From Agaribacter marinus (GTDB taxonomy: Bacteria; Pseudomonadota; Gammaproteobacteria; Enterobacterales; Alteromonadaceae): a stretch of 64,000 nucleotides of DNA. Position numbers and translations under genes: made by a program. The stretch's first letter is position 1, and the number at the start of each line of letters is the position of its first letter. Below the pieces are notes generated by a model. It ran no database searches. It worked only from the letters and a program-made list of their open reading frames with translations, and was not told the DNA's origin. The stretch covers positions 310,001 to 374,000 of the forward strand of contig NZ_BSOT01000006.1 in NCBI RefSeq assembly GCF_030160655.1, given 5' to 3'. This document shows, one piece after another, positions 46,234 to 54,274 of this stretch.

Positions 46234-47328
46234 TCATTTTTCGGTGACTTTTGACCAAAATTTTGGCGTAGCAGTATTTATTAAGTTACTTTCTGCGTTC
46301 ATTAAAAATCCGAAACCAATACCGAGTTCGGGGGCAAAAGACACATCCGCACGATAACCCTGTACCCAACCACCGTGATAATTTAATTTAATCCCATTAA
46401 AGTTATACACACGCCATCCTAGTCCATAGTGAGCGCTTCTTAACTTTCCGCGCCATCCGCGTCGGCGTAATTCGTTTTTGGTTTCAACGCGAGGTTGGGT
46501 CATGTCATTCACCATTTCATTACTGACGACGTCTGGGTTCTCAAGCAACATCGCACGCATCCATTTTGCTAAATCTTCCGCGCTTGCGTTGATGCCGGCG
46601 GCTGGCGAAAACCGATAATAATCGTCTTTAACTCTTACCTTAACCCATTTGTTTTTTGCAACCGCAGCATGGGGTTTCGCCCATTTAGATGAGGACATCA
46701 GCGCTTGTTTACCAACACTGGCTTGCATATCAAGTGGCGCAAAAAAATGCGTATCTAATTGCGCTGAAAAAGAGGAGTTTTGCTCGATAAAGTGCTCTTC
46801 AAGCACACCAAAAAATGCATTTTGGTAGGTATAGCAATGGCCGGGTTTACAGATTGGATCAAGGCCAGTTAAGGCTTTTAATACACGCGGACGTTTATAA
46901 TTCGCCTCAATTAAATTGTCATAAGCATTAGGAATAAAGCCCGTAGATTGACCTATTACGTGGCGCAATAAAATTGGCGCGTCGTTATGTTTATCAAAGG
47001 TGTATTGAGGTGTTATTGCCTTTATTGGTGTTTGCCATCCTAACGCTGAGCTTTCTTGCTTAGCGACTAAGGCCGCGGTAAATGTTTTAGACACCGACGC
47101 TAGCCTAAACATAGTGTCTTTGCCAATGCGCTCGCCACCACGCTCGGTATTCCCAAAGGTATAGTATTTATTGGGTTTGCCTTCCTCTACAATAACGAAG
47201 ATAAACCCGGGAATGCCTTTTTTCTTGGCTTCGTTTCTGACGTTCACTGCATAACTGTCCATCCAAGCTTCTGCGGAGACATATAATGGGAATAGAAGGC
47301 AAAGGATGGCGGTAAATATTCGGTTCAA
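46234..47328 (-). CDS. Exported serine hydrolase of the beta-lactamase/class C PBP fold
   Basis: 364 residues, signal peptide ending LYVSAEA. Catalytic elements of the class C beta-lactamase / esterase family are visible: SVSK (Ser nucleophile and Lys) in FRLASVSKTFTAAL, Tyr in CYTYQNAFFG (YxN), and HGGWVQGYRAD for the third motif (HxG in place of KTG). The HGG version is more common in carboxylesterases and peptidases than in true beta-lactamases, so antibiotic resistance should not be assumed. It is a single gene with no operon partner. Confidence 0.85.
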   Translation of the reverse strand: MNRIFTAILCLLFPLYVSAEAWMDSYAVNVRNEAKKKGIPGFIFVIVEEGKPNKYYTFGNTERGGERIGKDTMFRLASVSKTFTAALVAKQESSALGWQTPIKAITPQYTFDKHNDAPILLRHVIGQSTGFIPNAYDNLIEANYKRPRVLKALTGLDPICKPGHCYTYQNAFFGVLEEHFIEQNSSFSAQLDTHFFAPLDMQASVGKQALMSSSKWAKPHAAVAKNKWVKVRVKDDYYRFSPAAGINASAEDLAKWMRAMLLENPDVVSNEMVNDMTQPRVETKNELRRRGWRGKLRSAHYGLGWRVYNFNGIKLNYHGGWVQGYRADVSFAPELGIGFGFLMNAESNLINTATPKFWSKVTEK

Positions 47329-47449
47329 CTGCTAACTCTTATTACTAATATTTTAGACGACAACGAGTTCCGAAAAACACGTATATTTTGTTTTATATGA
47401 CGTAGACTACTACGTAAAGTTTACTGATATTATCATTTTTTTTAGTGAC

Positions 47450-48847
47450 ATGTTATCCATGCAAGCAACAAGCAAATATCAATTGACCACGGAACAGTGT
47501 CAAAGCGCACGTATGGCAAAAGATCCTAGATTTGATGGTGTCTTTTTTGTGTTGGTAAAGACGACAGGGATTTTTTGTCGACCGGTGTGTAAAGTAAGGG
47601 CTCCGTTGGAAAAAAATGTCGCATATGCATTTTCAGCGATTGAAGCCGTACATAAAGGGTATCGGCCTTGTTTGCGTTGTCGCCCAGATAGTGCCCCAAG
47701 TTCATATGCATGGCTAGGGGTCGAAACAACGGTTAAAAGAGCATGTCATTTACTTGAAGATTTTCCTGAGCAAAATATTGAAACAATCGCGCAAAGAATG
47801 GGGATTAGTTCACGTTATTTGTCAAAGTTATTTAGTGAGTATTTGCATATTTCGCCTAAGCAATATCGTTTATACCATCAATTGTTAAGGGCCAAATATT
47901 TATTGCACCAAACGACGTGTTCAATCGAAGAGGTCGCGCTAACGGTAGGGTTTAACTCAGCAAGACAACTGCAAACGAACAGTAAAAAAGTATTTGGCTT
48001 GAGCCCGAGTAAGATAAGACAGTCTTTGCCCAATACTCAAATAAGCAATGCGTCAAAGCAAATACAAATATTTTTGTCCTACCGTCCCCCTTATGATTGG
48101 GGAGCCTTGAGGGACTTTTTTGCCCTGCGTGAAATACAAGGTAATGAAATAATAACAAGTAATGGCATAACAAAAGTACTTACAATTCAAGACCAAAGTG
48201 TGCGTGTAGAAATGGTGCATGATGGCGCAAACAATGGATTTTGCGTAAACGTTAATGCAGAAAATAGCCGTTTTATCCCAATGATTATTAAAGCCGTGCA
48301 AACGATGTTGGATTTGCATGCAACGCCCTTAATTATTGATAAAGCAATGCGTAAGTCCGGTCTACCAGCAGAAAAATCTGTGCCTGGTATTCGTATTCCT
48401 GGCATCGTAAATCGTTATGAAGCGGCTTGCAGGGCGGTGTTGGGGCAGCAAGTAAGTATTAAAGCCGCAATTACACAGTTAAATCGCTTACACGAACATT
48501 TGTCTGAACAAGGCGAGTTTCCTTCCCCATCAGCGGTAGCAAATTCAGAATTACGCTTTTTGAAGATGCCTGAACGACGCAAGCAAGCCTTACGAGACTT
48601 GTCTATGTTGCTGCACAACACTCCCGATGCAGACTGGGATGAATGGCTAGCAATCAAAGGTATCGGCCCTTGGACATGTGAGTATGTAAACATGCGTACA
48701 CATGCATCAACCGATATATTTTTAGGGACAGACTTGGTGGTTAAACAACAACTCAAAAAATTAAACGAACAAAATGTGTTTATTGATGACACACAAGCTG
48801 CCCCTTGGCGTAGTTATTTAACTTACAATATATGGAGTCAGGCGTGA
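47450..48847 (+). CDS. Fusion of Ada methyl-acceptor/AraC regulator domain with AlkA-type 3-methyladenine DNA glycosylase
   Basis: 465 residues. Residues 20-75 are the Ada zinc domain with four Cys (GIFCRPVCK and RPCLRCRPD), whose first Cys accepts methyl groups from phosphotriesters. Next comes an AraC-type helix-turn-helix (ETIAQRMGISSRYLSKLFSEYL; IEEVALTVGFNSARQL). The C-terminal half is AlkA: an N-terminal wing, then HhH-GPD with LGQQVSIKAA, LAIKGIGPWTCEYVNMR and catalytic Asp in FLGTDLVV. It would sense methylated DNA, act as regulator and excise alkylated bases. It is coupled to the ogt gene by a 4-bp GTGA overlap. Confidence 0.92.
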   Translation: MLSMQATSKYQLTTEQCQSARMAKDPRFDGVFFVLVKTTGIFCRPVCKVRAPLEKNVAYAFSAIEAVHKGYRPCLRCRPDSAPSSYAWLGVETTVKRACHLLEDFPEQNIETIAQRMGISSRYLSKLFSEYLHISPKQYRLYHQLLRAKYLLHQTTCSIEEVALTVGFNSARQLQTNSKKVFGLSPSKIRQSLPNTQISNASKQIQIFLSYRPPYDWGALRDFFALREIQGNEIITSNGITKVLTIQDQSVRVEMVHDGANNGFCVNVNAENSRFIPMIIKAVQTMLDLHATPLIIDKAMRKSGLPAEKSVPGIRIPGIVNRYEAACRAVLGQQVSIKAAITQLNRLHEHLSEQGEFPSPSAVANSELRFLKMPERRKQALRDLSMLLHNTPDADWDEWLAIKGIGPWTCEYVNMRTHASTDIFLGTDLVVKQQLKKLNEQNVFIDDTQAAPWRSYLTYNIWSQA

Positions 48848-49356
48848 AGATTATAAAGCAATTACCTGAAGGACATTTTGTGTCGCAATTACAAACGGAT
48901 ATTGGTTATTTACGATTGTATGCCAATGACTCAGCCATTACTGAAATTCGCTTTTTTGAAGACGCAATTGATGAAATAGAGAACTCTGTAACACGCGATG
49001 CTAAAGCTCAACTAACGGCTTACTTTGAAAAAAAGCTAAAGACATTTGATTTGCCGCTTGCCCCCAAAGGGACTGATTTTCAGAAGAGCGTATGGGCGCA
49101 ATTATTAACCGTGCCGCATGGTGAGGTAGTGTCATATTTGGATATTGCCAATCAGCTTGGAAAGCCAACCGCCTGCAGAGCCGTGGGCGCAGCAAATGGA
49201 AAAAACCCAATTTCGATTGTTATTCCGTGTCATCGTATTATTGGCAGCAGTGGAAAGTTAACTGGTTACGCGGGTGGCTTGCCAAGAAAATCTTTTTTGT
49301 TGACCTTAGAAGGTGCTGATTTTTATACAGAAAAACAATACAATATTGCCCTGTAA
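48844..49356 (+). CDS. ogt: Methylated-DNA--protein-cysteine methyltransferase
   Basis: Removes alkyl groups from O6-alkylguanine onto its own Cys. About 170 residues. The active site PCHRIIGSSG follows the helix-turn-helix and Asn hinge region (GEVVSYLDIANQLGKPTACRAVGAANGKNPISIVI). GTG 48844 is chosen as start: it overlaps the stop of the Ada-AlkA gene as GTGA and has GGAG five bases upstream. The ATG at 48832 has no ribosome site. Together the two genes make a complete direct and base-excision alkylation repair unit. Confidence 0.92.
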   Translation: MKIIKQLPEGHFVSQLQTDIGYLRLYANDSAITEIRFFEDAIDEIENSVTRDAKAQLTAYFEKKLKTFDLPLAPKGTDFQKSVWAQLLTVPHGEVVSYLDIANQLGKPTACRAVGAANGKNPISIVIPCHRIIGSSGKLTGYAGGLPRKSFLLTLEGADFYTEKQYNIAL

Positions 49357-49421
49357 AGCAGGAGTGTTGTTATTTAGCATGTCTTAATAAAAACCAAGAT
49401 AGCCAACGTAAAGGAATGATT

Positions 49422-50315
49422 GTGAGAGCAAAAGATTTTGCGGAGTTAATTTTACTAGGCGCTATTTGGGGAGCATCCTTCATGTTGATGAGGGCCGCAG
49501 TGCCAGAATTTGGTGTATTTGCTTTAGTTGAAGTGAGGGCTATTGGTGCGGCCTTGTGTCTTTTACCCTTGGTATGGCTTAAAAAGCAAGGTCGAGATTT
49601 ATTTGCCAATTGGCGACATTTGTTTGTTGTTGGCCTACTCAATACCGCGGTGCCTTTTTCACTTTATAATTACGCCCTTGGGCACATTGATTCAAGTTTG
49701 GGTGCGATTTTAAATGCGACAGCGCCGATGTTTGGTATTTTAGTTGCTTGGCTATATTTGCGCGATCATATTGGGCGTTGGAGCGTATTGGGCATGCTCG
49801 TAGGTTTTACTGGTGTGGTCGTTATAAGTTTTGATCAAAAAACATCTGAATCGGCGTCATTATTGCCTGTCTTTGCTGCATTAGGCGCTGCAATTTGTTA
49901 CGCCATTGCGGCAAGTTACATGAAGAAGCATTTGTCGCATGCGAAGCCGTTTGCCGTGGCAGCCGGCAGCCAGATATTGGCGGCCGCGATGTTATTGCCT
50001 TTTGCTATGTGGTATTTACCTACTGAAATGCCATCATATAACGCTTGGATAGCGGCTAGCATACTGTCTATTGTCTGCACTGGTTTAGCGTATGTCATGT
50101 ACTTTGATTTAATAGCAAAGGTGGGTACGTCTAGTGCGATTTCTGTTGGGTATTTAATTCCAATGTTTGGCATTTTTTGGGGCGTACTTATATTGGATGA
50201 AAGCCTGTCTTTCAAACAACTCTTTGGTGCAGGACTAATATTACTTGGCGTAGTATTGGCCACCAATGCTATTCAGCTATTGCGGCGGAAAAAAGTGGGC
50301 GCCGAGATGATTTGA
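49422..50315 (+). CDS. EamA/DMT-family exporter
   Basis: About 297 residues, ten membrane helices as two EamA repeats (ELILLGAIWGASFMLMRAAVPEFG at the start; LSFKQLFGAGLILLGVVLATN at the end). Drug/metabolite transporter superfamily, inner membrane, likely exporting an amino acid or other metabolite; the substrate is unknown. GTG 49422 is chosen because AAGGA (49411-49415) stands six bases before it but directly abuts the ATG at 49416, too close to initiate there. Confidence 0.88.
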   Translation: MRAKDFAELILLGAIWGASFMLMRAAVPEFGVFALVEVRAIGAALCLLPLVWLKKQGRDLFANWRHLFVVGLLNTAVPFSLYNYALGHIDSSLGAILNATAPMFGILVAWLYLRDHIGRWSVLGMLVGFTGVVVISFDQKTSESASLLPVFAALGAAICYAIAASYMKKHLSHAKPFAVAAGSQILAAAMLLPFAMWYLPTEMPSYNAWIAASILSIVCTGLAYVMYFDLIAKVGTSSAISVGYLIPMFGIFWGVLILDESLSFKQLFGAGLILLGVVLATNAIQLLRRKKVGAEMI

Positions 50316-50441
50316 TCATAACTATTTTTGCGTCTTCTGGTATGACCTCTAGGCATTGTTAGCGAAGTGTAATGTAAAAAATGCTGACAATGCCGATGAC
50401 CTTAAGTACACTCTTGCGCAATTAGTTTTTGAGGAATGAAA

Positions 50442-51815
50442 ATGGCGTTATCCGTGATCATTTTGGCGGCAGGGAAAGGCACCAGAATGAAGTCTGCCCT
50501 ACCCAAAGTTTTGCATCCGTTAGCAAATAAACCCATTGTTGAGCATATTATTGACACCGTTAAATCATTGGATTGTGGTGCGATTAATTTGGTGTATGGG
50601 CATGGCGGTGAGCTACTTCAGTCGCGCTTATCTCACCACGAGCTAAACTGGTGTTTACAAGCTGAACAACTAGGTACCGGGCATGCAGTAATGCAAGCGC
50701 AGCCGCATGTAAACGACCATGACGATGTTCTCATTCTTGTAGGAGATGCACCGTTGATAAGCGCAGCGACCCTGCAAGGCTTAATTCAAACCAAACAAAG
50801 CGTTGATTTAGCCTTACTTACTGTCAATATGGATGACCCGACAGGTATGGGGCGAATTATTCGCGACGGCGCAAATGGTGACAATATTCGCGCCATTGTT
50901 GAACACAAAGACGCAAGCGACGAGCAGCTTAAAATTACCGAAATCAACACCGGTATGATGATTATGTCGGGTAAAGACTTAAAACGTTGGTTAGCTGATT
51001 TGTCGAATGAAAATGCGCAAGGTGAATACTACCTCACTGATGTCATTGAAATGGCAGCAAAAGAAGGCAAACGAATTGGCGCGGCGCAGCCTGTTTGGCA
51101 TAAAGAAGTTGAGGGAATAAATAACCGTGCTCAATTAGCCTCGCTAGAAAGAGCCTACCAACGCAAGCAAGCGGATGATTTAATGACGGGCGGTGTGCAC
51201 ATATTTGATCCAGAAAGAATAGACATTCGCGGTAGTCTTACGGTGGGTAAAGACGTAAGTATTGACGTGAATGCCGTGTTTGAAGGCAATGTTAACCTTG
51301 GCGATAACGTCGTCATTGGCCCAAATTGCGTGCTTAAAAACTGTGACGTTGGTGCAAATACGCGTATTGACGCCTTTTCACATATTGAAGACGCGCAATT
51401 AGCCGATAATTGCCAAATAGGCCCATATGCGAGGCTCAGACCTAAAGCTAACTTAGCCGAAGGTGTAAAGATTGGTAATTTTGTAGAAGTCAAAAAAGCA
51501 AATATTGGTAAAGGCAGCAAAGTGAATCACTTAAGCTATATTGGTGATGCAGAAGTTGGCGCAAGCGTGAACATTGGTGCCGGTACAATTACTTGCAACT
51601 ATGATGGCGTAAACAAATTTAAAACGACCATAGCTGATGGTGTCTTTGTAGGATCAAATTCTGCCATTGTAGCGCCGGTGACGATTGGTGTTGACGCGAC
51701 AGTTGGCGCAGGAAGTATAGTCACCAAAGATATTGCCGATAAAGAGCTAGCCGTCGCTCGCAGTAAGCAACGCAACATTAAGGATTGGGCGCGCCCAACT
51801 AAATTGGAAAAGTAG
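50442..51815 (+). CDS. glmU: Bifunctional UDP-N-acetylglucosamine pyrophosphorylase / glucosamine-1-phosphate N-acetyltransferase
   Basis: Acetylates glucosamine 1-phosphate and then makes UDP-GlcNAc for peptidoglycan and LPS. About 457 residues. N-terminal nucleotidyltransferase (VIILAAGKGTRMKSALPKVLHP; GDAPLI), then a C-terminal left-handed beta-helix of hexapeptide repeats (YARLRPKANLAEGVKIGNFVEVKK; GAGTITCNYDGVNKFKT). GAGGA at 50431-50435 lies six bases before ATG 50442 but abuts ATG 50436, so the later ATG is the likely start. The glmS gene follows after 11 bp. Confidence 0.96.
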   Translation: MALSVIILAAGKGTRMKSALPKVLHPLANKPIVEHIIDTVKSLDCGAINLVYGHGGELLQSRLSHHELNWCLQAEQLGTGHAVMQAQPHVNDHDDVLILVGDAPLISAATLQGLIQTKQSVDLALLTVNMDDPTGMGRIIRDGANGDNIRAIVEHKDASDEQLKITEINTGMMIMSGKDLKRWLADLSNENAQGEYYLTDVIEMAAKEGKRIGAAQPVWHKEVEGINNRAQLASLERAYQRKQADDLMTGGVHIFDPERIDIRGSLTVGKDVSIDVNAVFEGNVNLGDNVVIGPNCVLKNCDVGANTRIDAFSHIEDAQLADNCQIGPYARLRPKANLAEGVKIGNFVEVKKANIGKGSKVNHLSYIGDAEVGASVNIGAGTITCNYDGVNKFKTTIADGVFVGSNSAIVAPVTIGVDATVGAGSIVTKDIADKELAVARSKQRNIKDWARPTKLEK

Positions 51816-51826
51816 AGAATTAGCAT

Positions 51827-53656
51827 ATGTGTGGAATCGTAGGTGCAGTTGCCGAACGTAATGTAGTACAAATTTTGCTTGAAGGACTAAGACGCCTTGA
51901 ATATCGCGGGTACGACTCAGCGGGCGTAGCGCTTATTCACAATGGTCAACTCAACACCGTAAAACGCACAGGTAAAGTACAAAGCCTAAGCGACGCCATA
52001 AATAGCGAAAATGGTTTAGGTGCAACAGGTATCGCGCATACCCGTTGGGCAACGCATGGCAGCGTAACAGAAACTAACGCTCACCCACATGTGAGCACCG
52101 AGCGTTTTGCAGTGGTACACAATGGTATTATCGAAAACCACAAAGTACTGCGTGAAGCGTTGATTTCTCAAGGATACACCTTCAACTCAGATACAGACAC
52201 CGAAACTATTGCGCACTCAATCGCTGAACAAATGAAAATCACGGGTGACTTACTGCAGTCAGTCCTAAACGCCGTAAAAACCTTTCATGGTGCATATGGT
52301 ACCGTGGTTGTCGACAAAGAAGACCCCAATACAATGGTCGTGGCACGCTCTGGAAGCCCGCTAGTGATTGGTTTGGGCTTTGGTGAAAACTTTATCGCGT
52401 CAGATCAAATGGCATTATTGCCGGTAACACGTCGCTTTATCTTTTTAGAAGAAGGCGATGTTGCAGAAATTACCCGCACTACAGTAAAAATCATTGATAC
52501 CGACGGTAATGAAGTTGAACGTGACATTATTGAATCATTAGTAGAGCACGACGCAGGTGACAAAGCCGGCTATCGTCACTACATGCTAAAAGAGATTTAC
52601 GAACAACCCAGTGTTATTCGTAATACTTTAAAAGATCGCGTAAGTGCTGACGGCTTAGCTGACAACATTTTTGGCCGTGATTCGGAAAGTATATTTGCAA
52701 AAACCGAATACGTTAAAATTATTGCCTGTGGTACGTCTTACCATGCAGGCGTGACAGCCAAATACTGGTTAGAGCAATACGCAGGCGTTAGCTGTGATGT
52801 AGAAATTGCCTCAGAGTTTAGGTACCGCAAGTCGGTAGTACCTGCAAATAGCTTATTGGTGACAATATCGCAATCGGGCGAAACGGCCGATACCTTGGCA
52901 GCATTAAAGCTTGCCAAAGAAATTGGCTACACCTCAAGCCTTGCTATTTGTAACGTAGACGGTTCATCGTTAGTGCGTGAATCAGCGTTATCGTTTATGA
53001 CCCGCGCAGGCACTGAGATTGGTGTAGCGTCGACAAAAGCGTTTACAACGCAATTAGCGTGTTTACTCATGTTAACGATTGCCATCGGCAAGCATAAAAA
53101 CATGCCAAAAGAAGTACAGCAAAACGTACTAGAAGCCTTACTAACACTACCTACTAAGTTAGAAGAAACCTTACAACTGGCAAGCGAAGTAGAGGATTTG
53201 GCAGAAGAATTCTCTGATAAATATCATAGCCTATTTTTAGGGCGCGGGGACCAATACCCAATTGCAATGGAAGGCGCACTTAAACTTAAAGAAATTTCAT
53301 ACATTCACGCAGAAGCCTATGCTTCGGGCGAGCTTAAACACGGCCCACTCGCACTTATTGATGCAGAAATGCCGGTTATCGTTGTGGCACCAAACAATGA
53401 GCTACTCGAAAAACTGCACTCAAACGTGGAAGAAGTACGCGCCAGAGGCGGCATTATGTATGTGTTTGCGGATAAAGAAGCGCAGTTTGAAAGTGATGAA
53501 ACCATGCGCGTGGTTAACGTACCCCATTGCATGGAATCGATTGCCCCGATTGTATATACCATCCCGCTACAGCTATTGTCTTACTATGTTGCTTTGATTA
53601 AAGGCACGGATGTTGATCAGCCGAGGAACTTGGCGAAGTCAGTGACGGTTGAGTAG
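51827..53656 (+). CDS. glmS: Glutamine--fructose-6-phosphate aminotransferase (isomerizing)
   Basis: Makes glucosamine 6-phosphate from fructose 6-phosphate and glutamine. 609 residues. Begins MCGIVGAV, with Cys2 the glutaminase nucleophile after Met removal. It carries HTRWATHG and NGIIEN in the glutaminase domain, two SIS domains ([74 protein letters not shown]), and the C-terminal [13 protein letters not shown]. That last segment is the DNA recognised by TnsD for Tn7 insertion (attTn7), and a Tn7-like end does begin just after the stop. Confidence 0.97.
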   Translation: MCGIVGAVAERNVVQILLEGLRRLEYRGYDSAGVALIHNGQLNTVKRTGKVQSLSDAINSENGLGATGIAHTRWATHGSVTETNAHPHVSTERFAVVHNGIIENHKVLREALISQGYTFNSDTDTETIAHSIAEQMKITGDLLQSVLNAVKTFHGAYGTVVVDKEDPNTMVVARSGSPLVIGLGFGENFIASDQMALLPVTRRFIFLEEGDVAEITRTTVKIIDTDGNEVERDIIESLVEHDAGDKAGYRHYMLKEIYEQPSVIRNTLKDRVSADGLADNIFGRDSESIFAKTEYVKIIACGTSYHAGVTAKYWLEQYAGVSCDVEIASEFRYRKSVVPANSLLVTISQSGETADTLAALKLAKEIGYTSSLAICNVDGSSLVRESALSFMTRAGTEIGVASTKAFTTQLACLLMLTIAIGKHKNMPKEVQQNVLEALLTLPTKLEETLQLASEVEDLAEEFSDKYHSLFLGRGDQYPIAMEGALKLKEISYIHAEAYASGELKHGPLALIDAEMPVIVVAPNNELLEKLHSNVEEVRARGGIMYVFADKEAQFESDETMRVVNVPHCMESIAPIVYTIPLQLLSYYVALIKGTDVDQPRNLAKSVTVE

Positions 53657-53692
53657 GGAGGGCTCTTTGGAGATCTTGTTGTGCGCGATCGA

Positions 53693-53747
53693 ATTAAAGT
53701 TTGAAACTTAACATTAAAGTGTGAAACTACACAATAAAGTTGAAAAC
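53693..53747 (+). repeat. Tandem TnsB-like binding repeats
   Basis: Three adjoining copies: ATTAAAGTTTGAAACTTAAC (53693-53712), ATTAAAGTGTGAAACTACAC (53713-53732) and AATAAAGTTGAAAAC (53733-53747). The first two are exactly 20 bp each and differ at four positions; the third is shortened. The shared core is AAAGT-n-TGAAAC. Confidence 0.8.
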
Positions 53748-53751
53748 ATTT

Positions 53752-53792
53752 AAAATCCGATTACGCTGTTTAAAAGCTGATCGGATTTTTTT
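53752..53792 (+). terminator. Rho-independent terminator in the Tn7-like end
   Basis: AAAATCCGAT (53752-53761) pairs perfectly with ATCGGATTTT (53780-53789) around an 18-base loop and runs into a T-tract. It would stop transcription coming from glmS. Tn7 has a comparable hairpin between its right-end TnsB sites and tnsA. Confidence 0.7.
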
Positions 53793-53843
53793 ATGGCTAA
53801 GAAAAAATATACGCTGTCGGAACTGCAGAGGCTGTTGGCGTAA
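53793..53843 (+). pseudogene. tnsA: First codons of tnsA, truncated
   Basis: ATG 53793 opens a frame MAKKKYTLSELQRLLA that ends at TAA 53841-53843. Only about the first ten codons are likely tnsA sequence; from about 53824 the DNA belongs to the inverted IS3-type orfA. The identification rests on position (directly inside the TnsB repeats and hairpin) and on the MAK-x-x-x-[FY] opening shared with TnsA, so it is suggestive rather than proven. Confidence 0.5.
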
Positions 53844-54000
53844 GTCCCTGTTGCTCTTCTCGATACTGCCGAATCCGACGTTGGAGTGTGGAAAAGCCAA
53901 TATTCATCGCGACTGCTGCTTGTTTGACTTGATAACCTTGTCGAACAACGAGTTCAACACATTCTTGTTTAAATTCTGCTGAGAACGTATTACGGCTCAT
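53797..54000 (-). pseudogene. Truncated IS3-family transposase OrfA
   Basis: The open frame gives 67 residues. The first ~58 (SRNTFSAEFKQECVELVVRQGYQVKQAAVAMNIGFSTLQRRIRQYREEQQGLTPTASA) are the helix-turn-helix N-terminus of an IS3-family OrfA; the last few residues come from the Tn7-like DNA it joins. The usual leucine-zipper half and all of OrfB (the DDE integrase) are missing, so it cannot transpose. The gene reads back towards glmS. Confidence 0.85.
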
Positions 54001-54059
54001 ATTTACCTCATTAGCTGGGGGTAGTGTACCTCTAACAAGGTGTCTAGGAAAAGTAGACC
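53824..54059 (-). mobile_element. IS3-family insertion sequence remnant
   Basis: Contains the 5' part of orfA and, on its right, about 60 bp of leader ending in TAGACC near 54059. Read on the minus strand the end begins GGTCTACTTTTCCTAGACA, like the terminal repeats of several IS3-family elements. The other end and about 80 percent of the element are gone. The right boundary is placed by eye and may be off by a few bases. Confidence 0.6.
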
Positions 54060-54076
54060 GTTACACATATATAGAA

Positions 54077-54265
54077 AAGCCAAAAAATTACATACATGTC
54101 GTAGGTCATGTACATAAAAGTCAATTTTATGTACATATTTGGCTTTCATGTCGATAACATCGACATAAAACCAGAACGTGTCGAAATAGATACATTTTGT
54201 AAACATACTTACTTTACCTGTCGACCTCATCGACATATACTTATCTCATGTCGAAAAAATAGATA
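54077..54265. promoter_or_regulatory. Dense palindromic control region upstream of fic
   Basis: This gene-free stretch holds (1) a perfect 12-bp inverted repeat ATGTACATAAAA / TTTTATGTACAT at 54108-54119 and 54125-54136, loop GTCAA; (2) an outer pair AAGCCAAA (54077-54084) / TTTGGCTT (54138-54145); (3) ATGTCGAT-AAC-ATCGACAT at 54148-54166; (4) TGTCGA-CCTCA-TCGACA at 54219-54235; (5) two weaker TGTCGA copies at 54179-54194 and 54249-54265. The TGTCGA starts are 30, 40 and 30 bp apart, so they lie near the same face of the helix. The last ends ten bases before the fic ATG, which has no clear ribosome site. Confidence 0.6.
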
Positions 54266-54274
54266 AAAATAAAC

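Larger units (their letters stand above)
53677..53823 (+). mobile_element. Relic of a Tn7-like transposon end at attTn7
   Basis: Twenty bases after the glmS stop the sequence TGTTGTGCG begins, a TGT terminus at the distance where Tn7 inserts. Three tandem ~20-bp repeats follow (53693-53747), close to the AATAAAGTcttAAACT TnsB-binding sites of Tn7. A hairpin (53752-53789) and an ATG reading MAKKKYTLSE (53793 on) come in the same order as the Tn7 right end and tnsA, which begins MAK. The element is cut at about 53823 by an IS3-family fragment. GATCT at 53672-53676 would be the 5-bp target duplication. No other tns gene and no opposite end were found in the window. Confidence 0.7.

Noticed and set aside
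46234-47328. Beta-lactamase resistance gene
   Set aside because: The SxxK/YxN/HGG set is as well explained by an esterase or peptidase of the same fold; nothing points to antibiotic hydrolysis.
48415-48792. 125-residue frame opposite the AlkA domain
   Set aside because: Antisense shadow of conserved HhH-GPD coding sequence.
54001-54274. Iteron-type replication origin upstream of fic
   Set aside because: The repeats are palindromic operators rather than directional iterons, and no replication protein gene is near.
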